Source: Wolfiporia cocos
Lineage: Eukaryota > Basidiomycota > Agaricomycetes > Polyporales > Phaeolaceae
Assembly (NCBI GenBank): GCA_029448655.1
Contig: JACCLO010000006.1
Coordinates: 2,418,001-2,482,000, forward strand
Length of the DNA stretch: 64,000 nucleotides
Direction: 5' to 3'
This document shows positions 1 through 10,925 of the stretch, piece by piece (position 1 is the first letter of the stretch; each line of letters starts with the position of its first letter). The notes under the pieces are model-generated. The model was not told the DNA's origin. It did no database searches and was given only the letters and a program-made list of their open reading frames with translations. The position numbers and the translations under genes are program-made.

Positions 1-846
1 GCGCTTTCCTCAGGCTGATGAGCTTCCGAAGATGCTAATGGAAACTAATTGCTTGTATTGGGCAGCCAGCCTTCAAAAACTAGTTGACGACTTCCGCCGT
101 GATCATGCGAAGGAGAAGTCGATGGTGGCAATACAGAAGCTCCCCTGTGCAATCCCTGATTTCAGATTTGTTGCATGCGGTCTTGCTATACCACGGGACG
201 ATGAAGAGGCACCTGTCTATCTATTGGAAGAACTTATCCATGCACCATTCATCAAGTATATCTCAAACAATTCGGTCAGACCTTCCGGTAAACTCACCGG
301 CATAGACCATGCCAAAGCACTGTACCTGTGTGCTTCGCAGCACATTCAGTACCTCTACACAGAGCGAACAATGTTTGTCTCTGATCTACAAGGTAAGGCA
401 TCCTTTGAGCTCTGAGTATACATGGCTAACGGTATGATAGGTGGGGGGAACCTGTTGACAGATCCCCAGATCATCACATCTAGGTATGGCCTGGTGTTGT
501 TATTGCATCACTCATTGACCTAGATCATAGGGAGTATGCGGAGCAATTTGGCGAAGGCAACATAAGCTCAGTCTTCGACAACTTTGAGAATGAGCATCAG
601 TGCAATGAGTTCTGTGCCTACTTTGGCCTCAAGCGCTTTGGGCATTTCCTGCCATCACCTTCGAACTGGAAGTTCAGCGATCATGCCAAGGATAGCACAG
701 GCTCTAATCCTAGGCAAATACACATCGAGCAAAACCCCACTTGTGACGCGGACAAGGGACTTGAGAATGGCATTAGTGCAGCAGAAGATGGGTCTCCGGG
801 AGCTGGTTGTAGTGTGGAGATGGTGGAGCCAGAGGCAGACTCTTAG
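1..846 (+). CDS. Alpha-type protein kinase domain protein, C-terminal part (5' end outside window)
   Basis: This is the C-terminal part of a fungal alpha-type (atypical) protein kinase, a family expanded in mushroom genomes. The model joins 1-392, 441-483 and 531-846. The reading frame is open from base 2, so the gene begins upstream. The residues SDLQG followed by LLTDPQI, and then FGEGN, match the conserved alpha-kinase catalytic stretch. The HxCNxFC motif right after FGEGN is the usual zinc-binding end of this fold. Both introns (48 and 47 nt) have GT and AG ends and keep the frame. The acceptor at 530 is chosen because using 523 would bring in a stop. A tail of about 70 residues without recognised domains follows the kinase end. 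The substrate cannot be read from sequence. Confidence 0.85.
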
Positions 847-1001
847 GTTACGAATTTCGTGATTATCCATTGAATGAATTATACAGACCACTGTGTCATC
901 TATGGGGCATTCTACTGGGTCCTCGTGGTACAAATAATTCTGATATGTACATGACTAATAAATGAAGCGTCAATCAAGAGCAGCGCGCACAGCCAAAAAC
1001 G

Positions 1002-3554
1002 TTACAGCTGAGGTTTTGGTGATTCGCAGGCGATACACTGTTGTGCGCTGGACTTGTTCCGGACCATGCAGATAGAACATTCCCAATCAGATGTCGCAGA
1101 TGGTGGCGCCAGACCAGCGGCAGCCCAGTTAAATCCGGAAACTGGCGGTGGCGGCGACGGAGCAGAGGGGGCGGGCGATGGAGCAGAGGGAGCAGACGAC
1201 GGAGAGGAAGATGCAGGGGAGGGAGATGCCTGGGATGGACTGTTCGGCCGTGGAGCCTCGCAGACAACACACTTGACAGCCGAGTCGGGGCTCCGGAGCT
1301 GACAGAGTCCACAGATCCATTCAGGCTGTTTACCGAGAGAGACAGCAGAAGTCGACAGAGAAGACGCCACGCGCTTCACGAAGTCGTAGGCCGGGAGCGT
1401 ATGAACCGGGACAGAAGAAGCGAGTTGCCACGCCTTCGTGAAGCGAGAGCCAGCACCGGGAGAGGGGGCCACACACACCGAGAATTTATACCTAGGAAGC
1501 GCCTCGAGCGGGACCGAAGCCGCACGTTCTCGAGCCTTCGAGTTCATAACAGTTTCTTGTTCACGTTGTTGACCGGAAGTTGACACGTAAGACGTAACTG
1601 CGTCGCGAGCGAGGGTGGCGGGAGCGTGCACCGGAGTTAAGGGATGCTCCTGGCAGACCAGGTGGGCCTTTGCGGGAGCGTGCGCGTTTGCGGGATGCTC
1701 CTTGGCGCTGACGGGGACCATAGAGGCGGAGGGGGCGAGAGCGTGCGCTAGTGGGGGATACTCTTGAGAGGGGATCGATTCCGCAAGTTGGGGGACGGGA
1801 GCGTGCGCCATCATTGAATCATGCTCCTGGCGTGAATCGGTCTCCTCCTCGCTGTCTTGGTCAATGGTAATGCTGGTCCGCAATTTGCTGGGCTCGCGGG
1901 GCGCGTACGAGTTGCGCGTGAACGATCGGTCAACGTGAGAACTTGAAGAACTGTTGATGACAGGGGAAGGCGCAAGGGGGGTGACGGCTGGGCGCGGGAT
2001 GGGGGCGGGTGTAGGTGTAGATACTGGTGGTGAGGCGGGGGTGCTTGGCCGTGGCGGGGGCTCTACAACTTCCATGGGCTTCGTAACCGATGCTGACGGT
2101 GCGTCGTCCATATCGACGTCGGCGACTTCTGGTGAAGGCGAACTATCCGAGTGTCCGTTTGGCGTTGAGGCGATTCTCCTCTTCTTCGGCTGAGAACCTT
2201 CGTCGTCGTCATCCTCTCCATCGTCACTGTCATCCAAACGACGCCGTGTCGACCGCCTTGACTTCTGACCAGAATTCGCGGCTGGGTTCAGGAACTTCGT
2301 GTTTGGATCCGGACGAGACCGTTTTGCTCCCTGCGAATGTGTGAGCTCGTACGCACGATACAGTAGTGATAACTTACCTTCGGGACGGTCGCTTCGATGA
2401 TCCTCTGCTCCGTAAGTCTTGGCTGTGACTGTTTCGCCCCTACTTCGAGATCCTTCATCTGCTGCCAAGTCCTTTTGAGTGGACGGAGCGGATCGATATC
2501 GCCGACGTCGGGTGTCCGAGCTCCTTCCCACTCGTATGGGTTGTCGACATCAGGCTCCTCGACTGATTTCGTTACTTCGTTGACAATCTCGATGAAGGCC
2601 ATGGTCGAAAACATAGGCATCTCAGGGCTCGGTGGGGGATTAGGAGGCGAACGCTCCGGAGGACTCGATACCTCACGTACAGAGACAATCGGCGCGGCAT
2701 CAGGCAGGGGTTGCGAGGGGTCCGGAAGCGATGTAGGTGCAGCGTCGTTGTGAGTAGCAACAGCAGAGGTATCAGGGGCGGAGTCATTCTGAGCAGGAGC
2801 GGCGGGACCGAAACAGTCTCTCTGTATAGCGGCGACATCTGGCACGCGGGCTTTGATATTCGCTGTGGCGTTCTTAAACCATTCGATTTCAGCCAGAGCA
2901 GCGTCGCGGGCTGCTACGAATTCGGGAGTTGGCACAAGAGGTGCGACAGATTGGTCATCGCCTGCATTTCGAATCGCCTCAAGAGCTGCATCATTAGCGA
3001 GTCTCTGTTCCTGAAACCACACAGGTTCGGGCTCTTTGAAAGAAGGGTCAGCAAAGGCCACGACTCGAATTGCAGTACTTACCGCGTTCCAACTCTCGCA
3101 TAAGACCCTTAAATCCCATTACATCTAAATTGTCGTCACCTCGGTTGCGCAAGTACGCTTCCGCATACGAAGTCGATTTCCCGTGAGCCTTCAGCTGGTG
3201 CAAGAGAGTAACTGCGGGATACCGCCACTGCAGCCAGTAGTCGAACTCGTCTTGAGGACAATCCCGGCTATTGGGACGCGGAAGAAATTCCGGAGCCGGG
3301 AGAAGATCGTATTCGTAAGGAGAAATTTCCATATCTGCCGGTACTTGCCGAGGCCGGGTAGCTAGGAAGTTGTACAAAGGACGGGCGGGGCGGCGGCGGC
3401 GTGGTGCAGGTTGTTCCACAAGTTCGAGTTCCGGCTGAGGGACGTCTTCCATGATAGGCTCGAGCGCGGTGTCGGCGGTTTGTTCCAGGGCGAGTTCAGG
3501 CTGTTCAAGGACGTTCTCGTATTCTCCAGGGACGGCAACAGTAGGTAATTCCAT
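1002..3554 (-). CDS. Protein with two C-terminal RanBP2-type zinc fingers
   Basis: The model has three exons (3083-3554, 2378-3033, 1002-2330) with introns of 49 and 47 nt, and encodes about 818 residues. The last ~110 residues hold two zinc fingers of the RanBP2 type, each reading WxCxxC...CxxC (WICGLC...CVVC and WECSIC...CIAC). Such fingers bind Ran-GDP, ubiquitin or single-stranded RNA in known proteins. Upstream lie Pro/Ala/Ser-rich low-complexity sequence, an acidic DDSDDGEDDDDEG patch next to basic KKRR and RRSTRRR segments (possible nuclear signals), and two P-x-Y-x-F type repeats (LPRYKF, LPAYDF) that recall nuclear-basket nucleoporins of the Nup153/Nup60 class. The N-terminal ~160 residues look folded but I do not recognise them. 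A nucleoporin role is inference. Confidence 0.8.
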
Positions 3555-4832
3555 GCTAGTGCCAGCGAGCTGGGACGACGCGTGTCAGTACGAGACGTAA
3601 CTTTACGGACGTGCAAGATGTGGCCAGGGGTGAAAACGCGCGCGGTTTGTGTCGAAATTTGGATACGACGCATTTTGCTTCCGAACGACGCAAATGGGCC
3701 GAAAGCGACGCGAAAAAAGCTGTAAACGCGTAGGAAAAACGCTCACCTGGTGACCGCGCTCAACCAGTCTCCAAGCGGCTTCCACATATCCTGCATCCGG
3801 CCTGTAATCCTTGTTCGTAATAATCTCCTTTCCCCACGAGAAAAAGTCAGATAAACGTTTGAAGATACGCGTCGAAAAAGTAGGTGGTTCCTGCTACTTC
3901 AAGTTAGCCACATTCCGAAGTCAAACATACAAAACGCGTCGCTCACTTCGTAATCGGGGCGTTTGTCTGGGCGAGATTGGGGTAGGACGTTGTATCTGTG
4001 CGACCCACGCGTATCCGAACGCTTTGGTCCGCTCATTGCAAGGTAATTAGGCCCGTGAACCGGTCAATGATCTTCGCAGGTGATGTGCTGTGATCTATTA
4101 GTGAGTGGCGGGGCCGGCAGATCCCTCGCGCAGCCGGGAGAGGCCGGCCCCAACGTCCGAGCGAGCAAGCAAATTTCACCGCGCGCTTATGCGCGCTCGC
4201 CCCTTGCTTCCTTCGCCCTTCTGCGTGTCGCTTACCAGCCCGCTGCCGCTGCCTTTAGCGACGCCGCCGTCCCGTTTCTGCATTGCCACTTCCCATTACC
4301 CACTGCTGCGACGACGAGCTCGGAGCGCTATGATCGTGCCGACAATCACCGTGGCGCGTTAGGCGCCTGTTTGTGAGCGCTTGCCCATCGAACACAAACT
4401 CATTAAGTCTCCATCGTTGAGAAGGAGTATACCAGAGACAACCTAATATATGTACTCATACCAGCAGTAAGCATCATGGGATTTGTCAAAAGTACCTCAA
4501 ATTTGAGTTCCAACAAAGAAATTGTAATGCATGGCTGGGAGTCGAACCGTCGTCACGGGCGCATCACGTGCATATGGGTCGACTCGCTAAGTCACTTGTC
4601 TGAGATGTCCGGGGTCCGTGGCTTACAAATCTGAATGCCGGTGCTCGGCATTGGTGGCGGCGCGCGCTAACGAAGCTTGCACCTATTCCATTCCATAATT
4701 TGTCTTGGTAACGCGCCTTGGTGGCAGGGCGTCTGGGCACTCGCTTCTCTCCTCGTCTCGTCGGTCTTTTCTGTGCTCTTTCGAGCTCGAGCTCCTCCTC
4801 TCCCCCCCTCCCTCGAACACGCACCCTACACA
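3555..4832. other. Intergenic region, no gene recognised
   Basis: About 1.3 kb separates the zinc-finger gene and the secreted-protein gene, which are transcribed away from each other, so both promoters should lie here. Open frames in this stretch are short, differ in frame and show no family resemblance. The only structured feature I noticed is the tRNA-like stretch listed separately. Confidence 0.5.
4531..4612 (-). other. tRNA-like stretch with RNA polymerase III A-box and B-box (tRNA relic or SINE head)
   Basis: On the minus strand the sequence contains TAGCGAGTCG, a fit to the internal A box, and about 41 bases later GGTTCGACTCC, a perfect B box. This is the spacing found in tRNA genes. 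The arms do not fold well: the bases before the T-loop (GACGG) do not pair with those after it (CCCAG), and no clean acceptor or anticodon stem was found. It is therefore not called a functional tRNA. A decayed tRNA or the head of a tRNA-derived SINE is possible. Confidence 0.3.
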
Positions 4833-6139
4833 ATGTTCACCACACTCGTTTCCGTCGCTCTCTTCTCCTCCCTTGCGATCCGGGGAGCTCGCGCCGATTT
4901 CGACATCGATACCCCTACCCTCACGCAGGTGAGCTTGATGTCCTCGCCTCGGGATGCAAGGGGGACAACCGGCGCAGCCATATCAAACTCGATGGGGCCT
5001 GGCTCTGTGTGCGGCGTCGATGGCATGCAGCCACACGTCAAGGCTCCGCCCTGGGCTAGTGTTGCCGCCAGCTTATGCACAAGTTGAGCTTAGTTAACAC
5101 CACAGCTCCAGTGATCTTGAGGCCGCTTGCAAGCTGGACACAAGGCGCTATCTACCTCTGCAGGCTATGGGGCTTTGAAAGCTACGCGGGTAGTGATGTT
5201 AGCAGTGCCATTGGTTCGTTCTGGAGTGATCGAACGGGTGCTACTCGGGCATTCACGAGGGCCCATCGGTTCGCTGACCGAGCTCAACCATGCCGCGATA
5301 GCATGAGCTATTCAAAGTTCCAGCCCGCGACAACACAAACCGAGTTCTATATTGGCTTGTCACAATGCGGCTGGGGTTTTCCCTCACTGTCCAACATGTC
5401 TGCCTGGAATATGTTACTGACTCACATTGCAGTGCGAGGATGTCACCGTTACGTGGGATAGTACGAACTCTCCGCCCTACAACCTCATCGTCGTCCCTAG
5501 TGATGATGTCTGTGGCGACGAACTGTGCGTGGGAGTCTGACCTCTTACTATACCACCCTCTGAGACCGCGTTCAGTGCCGACCTCGGTGACTTTAACGGC
5601 ACCTCCGCAACGTGGAAGGTGAATATTGCGGCTGGCACAGCAGTCACGTTCTCTCTGCAAGATGCGACTGGTGACGAGGCATGGAGTGGCTCTGTGAGTA
5701 TATTTTTAGCATCGTTGCTATTTTGTCTCAACTGAATTCATTGGCGTTGTGCGTGACAGATGACCATCCAGGGTAGCAGTGACTCTTCCTGCCTGAAGTC
5801 GACCGCCGCGTCCGTCTCGGGCGCCCTCTCCTCGGTCCTGTCAAGTGTTGTGGCTAGCACCGATGCTGCCGCTTCCACGGCAGTCGCCACAACGTGAGTT
5901 CTAGCGCATCCGCTTCGAGACCTTCCCTCATGATGCTCTATAGCCTCTTCGCGTCTTCCGACTCTTCCGCCACCCCCGTGGCTAACGACGCCCCGGCCTC
6001 TGCGACCACTTCTGCTGCCATCGCAGTTGGAGCTGCCAACACCGGCGACAACCCGACCTCGGCTGGTTTCTCGATGCACCAGCTCAGCACCCCGATCATG
6101 ATTGTCAGCGCGCTTGCCGCGTTCGTCCTCTCTATGTGA
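4833..6139 (+). CDS. Small secreted Ser/Thr-rich protein, probably GPI-anchored
   Basis: The model has five exons (4833-4928, 5433-5524, 5576-5693, 5760-5893, 5944-6139) and encodes about 211 residues. It begins with a signal peptide (MFTTLVSVALFSSLAIRGARA). A short beta-sandwich-like domain follows, with TVTWDSTNSPPYNLIVVP and WKVNIAAGTAVTFSLQD, the pattern of a common basidiomycete family of extracellular proteins. A Ser/Thr/Ala-rich linker comes next, then a hydrophobic C-terminal tail (MIVSALAAFVLSM) with no basic residues after it, as in GPI-attachment signals. Small residues before the tail could be the omega site. It is likely a cell-surface or wall protein; no enzymatic motif is visible. 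The first intron is 504 nt, about ten times the local norm, and was accepted because both ends are canonical and the frame continues into conserved sequence. Confidence 0.8.
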
Positions 6140-6666
6140 GAGCGGTCTGTATACCCTGCCTACTAGGAACAACGTGCTCGATACGAAATGGTTCGCATAA
6201 TCGTCATTGTTGGCGCTGGCTTCTCCTTTAGTGTCTGTTCAATCATTGGTGATTCTTCTGCGGGGAAGCACCCAGGTCACGTTTTGTCATCGTTGAGGCG
6301 GCTGCTGGGTCGGCTCGCGGTCTCGGGTCGGAACAGTGCGCACAGGCTGTCGCAGCGTTGTCAAGCTGGATGTATCCTCATATCTATTTCAGTTGCCAAC
6401 TTGAGAATGATTATACCATATCTATTTGGTTTGGTCTATGGTCACGGAATGTAATGTCGGTGGTGTACACCGTTATGCACTGAACCGCCCAGTTCATGTC
6501 TCTTTCTCAGGCGTGTGATTCTGGGGTGAGTGGCGTCACGCAAACCACGGCGATGTCTCCTCCCCGCTCCTTCCCCGGATCGCTGAGCAATGAGCGCGCT
6601 CGCGTACCACATGATAATACAGCATAAGGACATGGTCCCCAGCGTTCCAACTCTGCTCGTTTGACT
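6140..6666. other. Intergenic region, nothing recognised
   Basis: About 530 bases between the secreted-protein gene and the first reductase. No coding sequence, repeat or RNA gene was recognised. It should include the terminator of the former and the promoter of the latter. Confidence 0.5.
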
Positions 6667-8146
6667 ATGGCGCCCTCAGCGTATACCAAGATTCTTCTTG
6701 CGGAAAGGCCAAAGGCAGCTATTACCAGCTCGACCTTCCGCAAGGAGGTTGTGCCGTTTGCCCTCCGCGCAGGCAAAGGACAGGTGGTCGTGCAAGTCCA
6801 ATATGTGTCGTTAGACCCTGCCATGAGGGGATGGCTTAATGACCGGAGGAGCTATGTTGAACCTGTCCAGATTGGGGAGACGATGAGGGCGTTCGGGTTG
6901 GGCACAGTTGTGGAGGCGGGGGAAGGGAGCGATTTTGTTCCCGGAGACCTCGTCAGCGGGAAATTCGGTAAGACATCTTTGCGGATTGTAGTGCTTCACG
7001 GAAAAGGCAGCAACTGATGGTCACGGCGTAGGATGGACAGAATATGGTCTATTCGATGCAGAAAGCGTGACGAAGCTGAAGTGAGTAGCTCTATTGTGAA
7101 AACCGCAGCAAATCATGAGCTTCTTGACAGAGTTCCCAAGGGCGCTGAAGTGCTTGATTTCCTGGGTGCACTGGGCATGACAGGTACGTTACATGATCAT
7201 CAAGACCTGTGGCTTCTGACCGACACGCTGCGCATATAGGGCTCACAGCCTTCGTGGTAATTCTCCTAATTCACCTTGAAGTCCAACTCTGGTTTCTCAG
7301 GTTGCACATAGGGCTTGCTTGATATAGGCAAGTTGAAACCGGGAGAAAAGCTCGTCGTGTCCGGTGCCGCAGGCGCAACGGGGTCCATCGTCTGCCAAAT
7401 TGCTAAGCACCAGGGCGCGAAGGTCTACGCGATCGCTGGATCTGCGGACAAGTGTGCATGGCTGGAGAATGACCTCGGTGTTGACAAGGCTTTGAACTAC
7501 AAGAGCTCGACGTTCCATGACGACTTCAAGAAGTCTGTCGGGTACTTCGACATTTTCTTCGACAATGTCGGCGGCGAGATCCTCGATTTCGCGCTCACGC
7601 GCCTGAACCAGAATGCGAGGGTTGTACTATGCGGTATGCTTTTCTGTTTGTATGTCCATAATGTGAGAACCTGACAGAAGATTTTGGAAAGGTGCTATAT
7701 CTGACTATAGTGAGCCTTATATAACTTTCGGTTCAATATGAGTATCGACTGTGATCCACGAGATTCCCCGAGGCCGAAGGGATTGACCAGTTACCTCAAC
7801 CTCATCGGGCAGAGAGCGAAGATTGAAGGCTTCATCGTGTACGTTCCATGCGCATATCGCCTTATGTTAGTTTATCGTGACCCCACTGGTTTTAGCTTCG
7901 ACCACGTAGACCGATACCCCGCGGCACTGGAATATCTTGGTGCACGGCTACAAGATGGCAGTTTGAAACGAAAGTTCCACGTTGTCGACGGTCTGGAGCA
8001 GGCACCGCTGGCTCTTGATATGCTCTTCAACGGGGGCAACACGGGCAAACTGTATGTAATTCCTGACCTCAGGTCTCTGCTTTTACCCCAACTGACCGTG
8101 TTACAGAGTAGTGAAAGTAGTAGACAAGACGAAAGCGAAGTTGTAA
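6667..8146 (+). CDS. NADPH-dependent MDR reductase, PTGR/alkenal reductase type (tandem copy 1)
   Basis: The model has nine exons (6667-6967, 7032-7080, 7131-7183, 7240-7256, 7312-7633, 7692-7709, 7763-7838, 7896-8051, 8107-8146) and gives 343 residues, the normal length for prostaglandin reductase/leukotriene B4 dehydrogenase-like enzymes. These zinc-free medium-chain enzymes use NADPH to reduce the double bond of alpha,beta-unsaturated aldehydes and ketones. The N-terminal ADH_N_2-type domain contains YVSLDPAMRGWL and the nucleotide-binding segment reads SGAAGATGSIVCQ. The FFDNVGGEILD motif and the NGGNTGKLVVKV end are typical of the family. It is the first of three tandem paralogs with the same intron positions and phases. 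It differs most from the other two, for example in exon 5. A cytosolic detoxifying role is inferred from the family. Confidence 0.9.
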
Positions 8147-8472
8147 TCACATCGTATGCTGCTGATTGTACAATCTCTCGTTTGGGATCCACACACGAAA
8201 TCAAATCTTGGTGGCGTACACCGATATGCACTATCCCGCGGCCGGTGGCTTCTACCATCTGCCCCTCAGTTCTTCAGATGTATAACAGTACAATACAAAG
8301 GTATGTCGTCTTTACTCGACTAGCCATTGTTGAAACAGCAAGCCGCTATGGGCGCTTATCGCTATGATATTTTTCCGCTATCATTCCTAATCGCTAAGCG
8401 ATTCATGAGTGCATACAAGTACCGAATGACGATCGGCGACGCGAGTCTTGTCTTCCCACTGGTCGCACGAGC

Positions 8473-9933
8473 ATGGCGCCCTCGTCTTACACCCGACTCG
8501 TCCTAGCAGAGAGACCTACGGGGCTGATTACCGAATCCACCTTCCGCAAGGAGGTCGTGCCCTACGACCTCAAGGCGGATAACAAACAGGTGATTGTACA
8601 AGTAGACTATGTATCACTGGATCCGGGCTCGCGCATATGGCTGGACGAGGCGACGACCTACGTCGAGCCTGTTCAGATTGGGGAGACTATGAGGTCGTTC
8701 GCGATTGGAACTGTAGTAGAGGCCGGAGAGGGGAGTGGATTTATAGCCGGGGATCTTGTCAGTGGGCTATTAGGTCGGTCCCCTGCTGTGGATCCTCGAG
8801 TAAGGCTCATGGCATAGCAGGATGGACCGAGTATGTTGTGATCGATGGCGGAAGCGTGGCCAAAGTCAAGTAAGATTGCTGTAGTTGGATTGTCGAGAAT
8901 ATGGCTGAGCAAATCTGATAGAGTCCCCGAGGGCGCTACGTTTGTCGACTTCCTGGGTCCTTTAGGCCATACGGGTTCGTTATCGCCGATGTCAGCAGAT
9001 GTCTTAATTCTGACATGTTAGCTAATTATTAGGTCTCACTGCGTACTTCGTATGCATACCGTCCGTGTATCACTTTCTCTCCATATTCACACAGAGTTCA
9101 GGGTCTGCTAGAAGTAGGGAAGCTTCAACCGGGGGAGAAGCTCCTCGTATCGGCTGCCGCAGGTGCCACAGGTTCAATCGTCTGCCAGATCGCCCAAAGT
9201 AGGGGGGCGAAAGTCTATGCGATTGCTGGTACCCCAGAGAAGTGCGCGTGGCTGGAGAACGATCTCGGCGTTGACAAAGCACTGAATTACAAGAGCCCGA
9301 CGTTCCAGGAAGACTTCATCAACTCAGTGGACCGCTTTGATGTCTTCTTCGATAATGTCGGCGGTGAAATCCTCGACTTTGCATTGACGCGCCTCAATGT
9401 GAATGCGAGGGTTGTCTTGTGCGGTATGATACCTATGCTCCATTTTTGTTCCATGTGTCCTTGACAACTCCGAGGACAGGTGCTCTATCCGAGTACAGTG
9501 AGCTTTTCTGATCAAGGTATCAGCTTACACTAACCGCTTTACTGGTAGATAGGCGCCGGTCGATGGGATTGACCAACTATATCAAGCTCCTTGAACAGAG
9601 ATCAAAAATTGAAGGCTTCATCGTGTATGCTGCTTCATTGCTCATCTCACCTCTTTTCTGACTATCAGAACTTCTAGCTCTGATTACACAGAGCAGTTTC
9701 CAGAAGTACTAGAATATTTAAGCAGACTTCTCCTGAGCGGTAGCATGAAGCGTAACTATCACATTGTCGAAGGCCTTGAACAAGCGCCGAAGGCCTTCAA
9801 CTTGCTTTTTAGCGGGCATAATACGGGAAAGCTGTATGATAATCAGTATCCGACCCCTGCATGACAACTTCCCGCTGATGTTGCTACATCCAGATTGGCG
9901 AAAGTCTCAGGTGTTACGACGGAAAAACAATAA
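8473..9933 (+). CDS. NADPH-dependent MDR reductase, PTGR/alkenal reductase type (tandem copy 2)
   Basis: The nine exons (8473-8773, 8821-8869, 8922-8974, 9033-9049, 9102-9423, 9480-9497, 9549-9624, 9678-9833, 9894-9933) have exactly the same lengths and phases as copy 1, giving 343 residues. The cofactor segment reads SAAAGATGSIVCQ and the catalytic-domain motif FFDNVGGEILDFAL is intact. It starts 327 bases after copy 1 ends. The first part of exon 5 is nearly identical to copy 3, while exon 1 is clearly more diverged from it, which suggests gene conversion or patchwork descent. The C-terminus (ATTEKQ-like tail after LAKVSG) differs from the other copies. No lesion was seen. Confidence 0.9.
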
Positions 9934-10925
9934 CTTGCGACCATTGGCATTCCTTATATCCCAACCGATGTGTCTCGGCTCGTTTATGGCGCACTACTTC
10001 AAATGTTAAAGAGCCTCTGATCGGCTATTCCAAACGAGGCAATGTGTATATTCCCCTCAGAATGACTGAACAAATGAGTTTCGCTCGAGCAGAGATGACA
10101 TTGGCCCTGAAAGCCACTGTGAATTTGACGCATGTACACATGTGAATATTCTATTTACATCTATATGCAATATGCTTCTGAGGTTAGTCGCAGCTACTTA
10201 GCTACATTTGCTCATATTGAGTTTTAGTCCGAGCTTCGTTAGGTTCTCGCCCTCTATACACGGTCCATATTCCTTGGCATCACTGTCTGCGCTCACGTAC
10301 GTTCTCTCATTGTGTCAGCTGTACATACTATTGCTGAAATCCTGATCAGTGGTGTACACCATGACGCTTAAGATCAACATGCATCTGCTACTTTCAGACG
10401 ACATTGGTAAGCGTTCTGAGTCATGGCAGATAGCGGTCGGCTCTTCCGGCGTGATCTAGTCAACGTCCTTCCAGACGGAGTAGTGCGTTCAAAGCGCATT
10501 TGACATTTGAGCCAAAAGCTGCTTCACGCGACTCTCCCCATCGTGTCGTCATTGAAGTAAGTTGCTCTAATCTACCTGAAGCCATAGTGATCCTGCGGTT
10601 CGGTTTTATGCAGCAAATGAGGGCTGTTCGAACTGTTCAATTATACGAACAGTATGTGTGGCGTGTCAATACTGTCGTTAAAGCCAACGCCCATACATCC
10701 TAATAGGTGATTCATGCAGTCTTGAACAAAGATATCCTCTATTACTGATCACAGCGCTTTATGGCGTGGTAACAGACTGTAAACGCCACTGGCGCCCTCC
10801 GCTGTGAAATCGACCAGGCCTGCGGGTCTCGGCATCTGCAAATGATATTGAATCATTCGTTTAGTGTACATCTGTCATCTGACAAAGCTCGCTCGGCGGA
10901 AGTGGCGTAAACGCTACCGGCCACG
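9934..10925. other. Intergenic region between reductase copies 2 and 3, nothing recognised
   Basis: About 1 kb of AT-richer sequence with only short open frames. It is longer than the 0.3 kb spacer between copies 1 and 2. No transposon ends, direct repeats or coding fragments were recognised. Confidence 0.5.

Noticed and set aside
4531..4612. A functional tRNA gene
   Set aside because: The T-stem and acceptor arms do not pair and no anticodon arm could be drawn; only the internal promoter boxes fit.
5433..5575. A bacterial-type gene transfer origin for the secreted protein
   Set aside because: Its intron structure and tail are typical of basidiomycete surface proteins; nothing suggests transfer.
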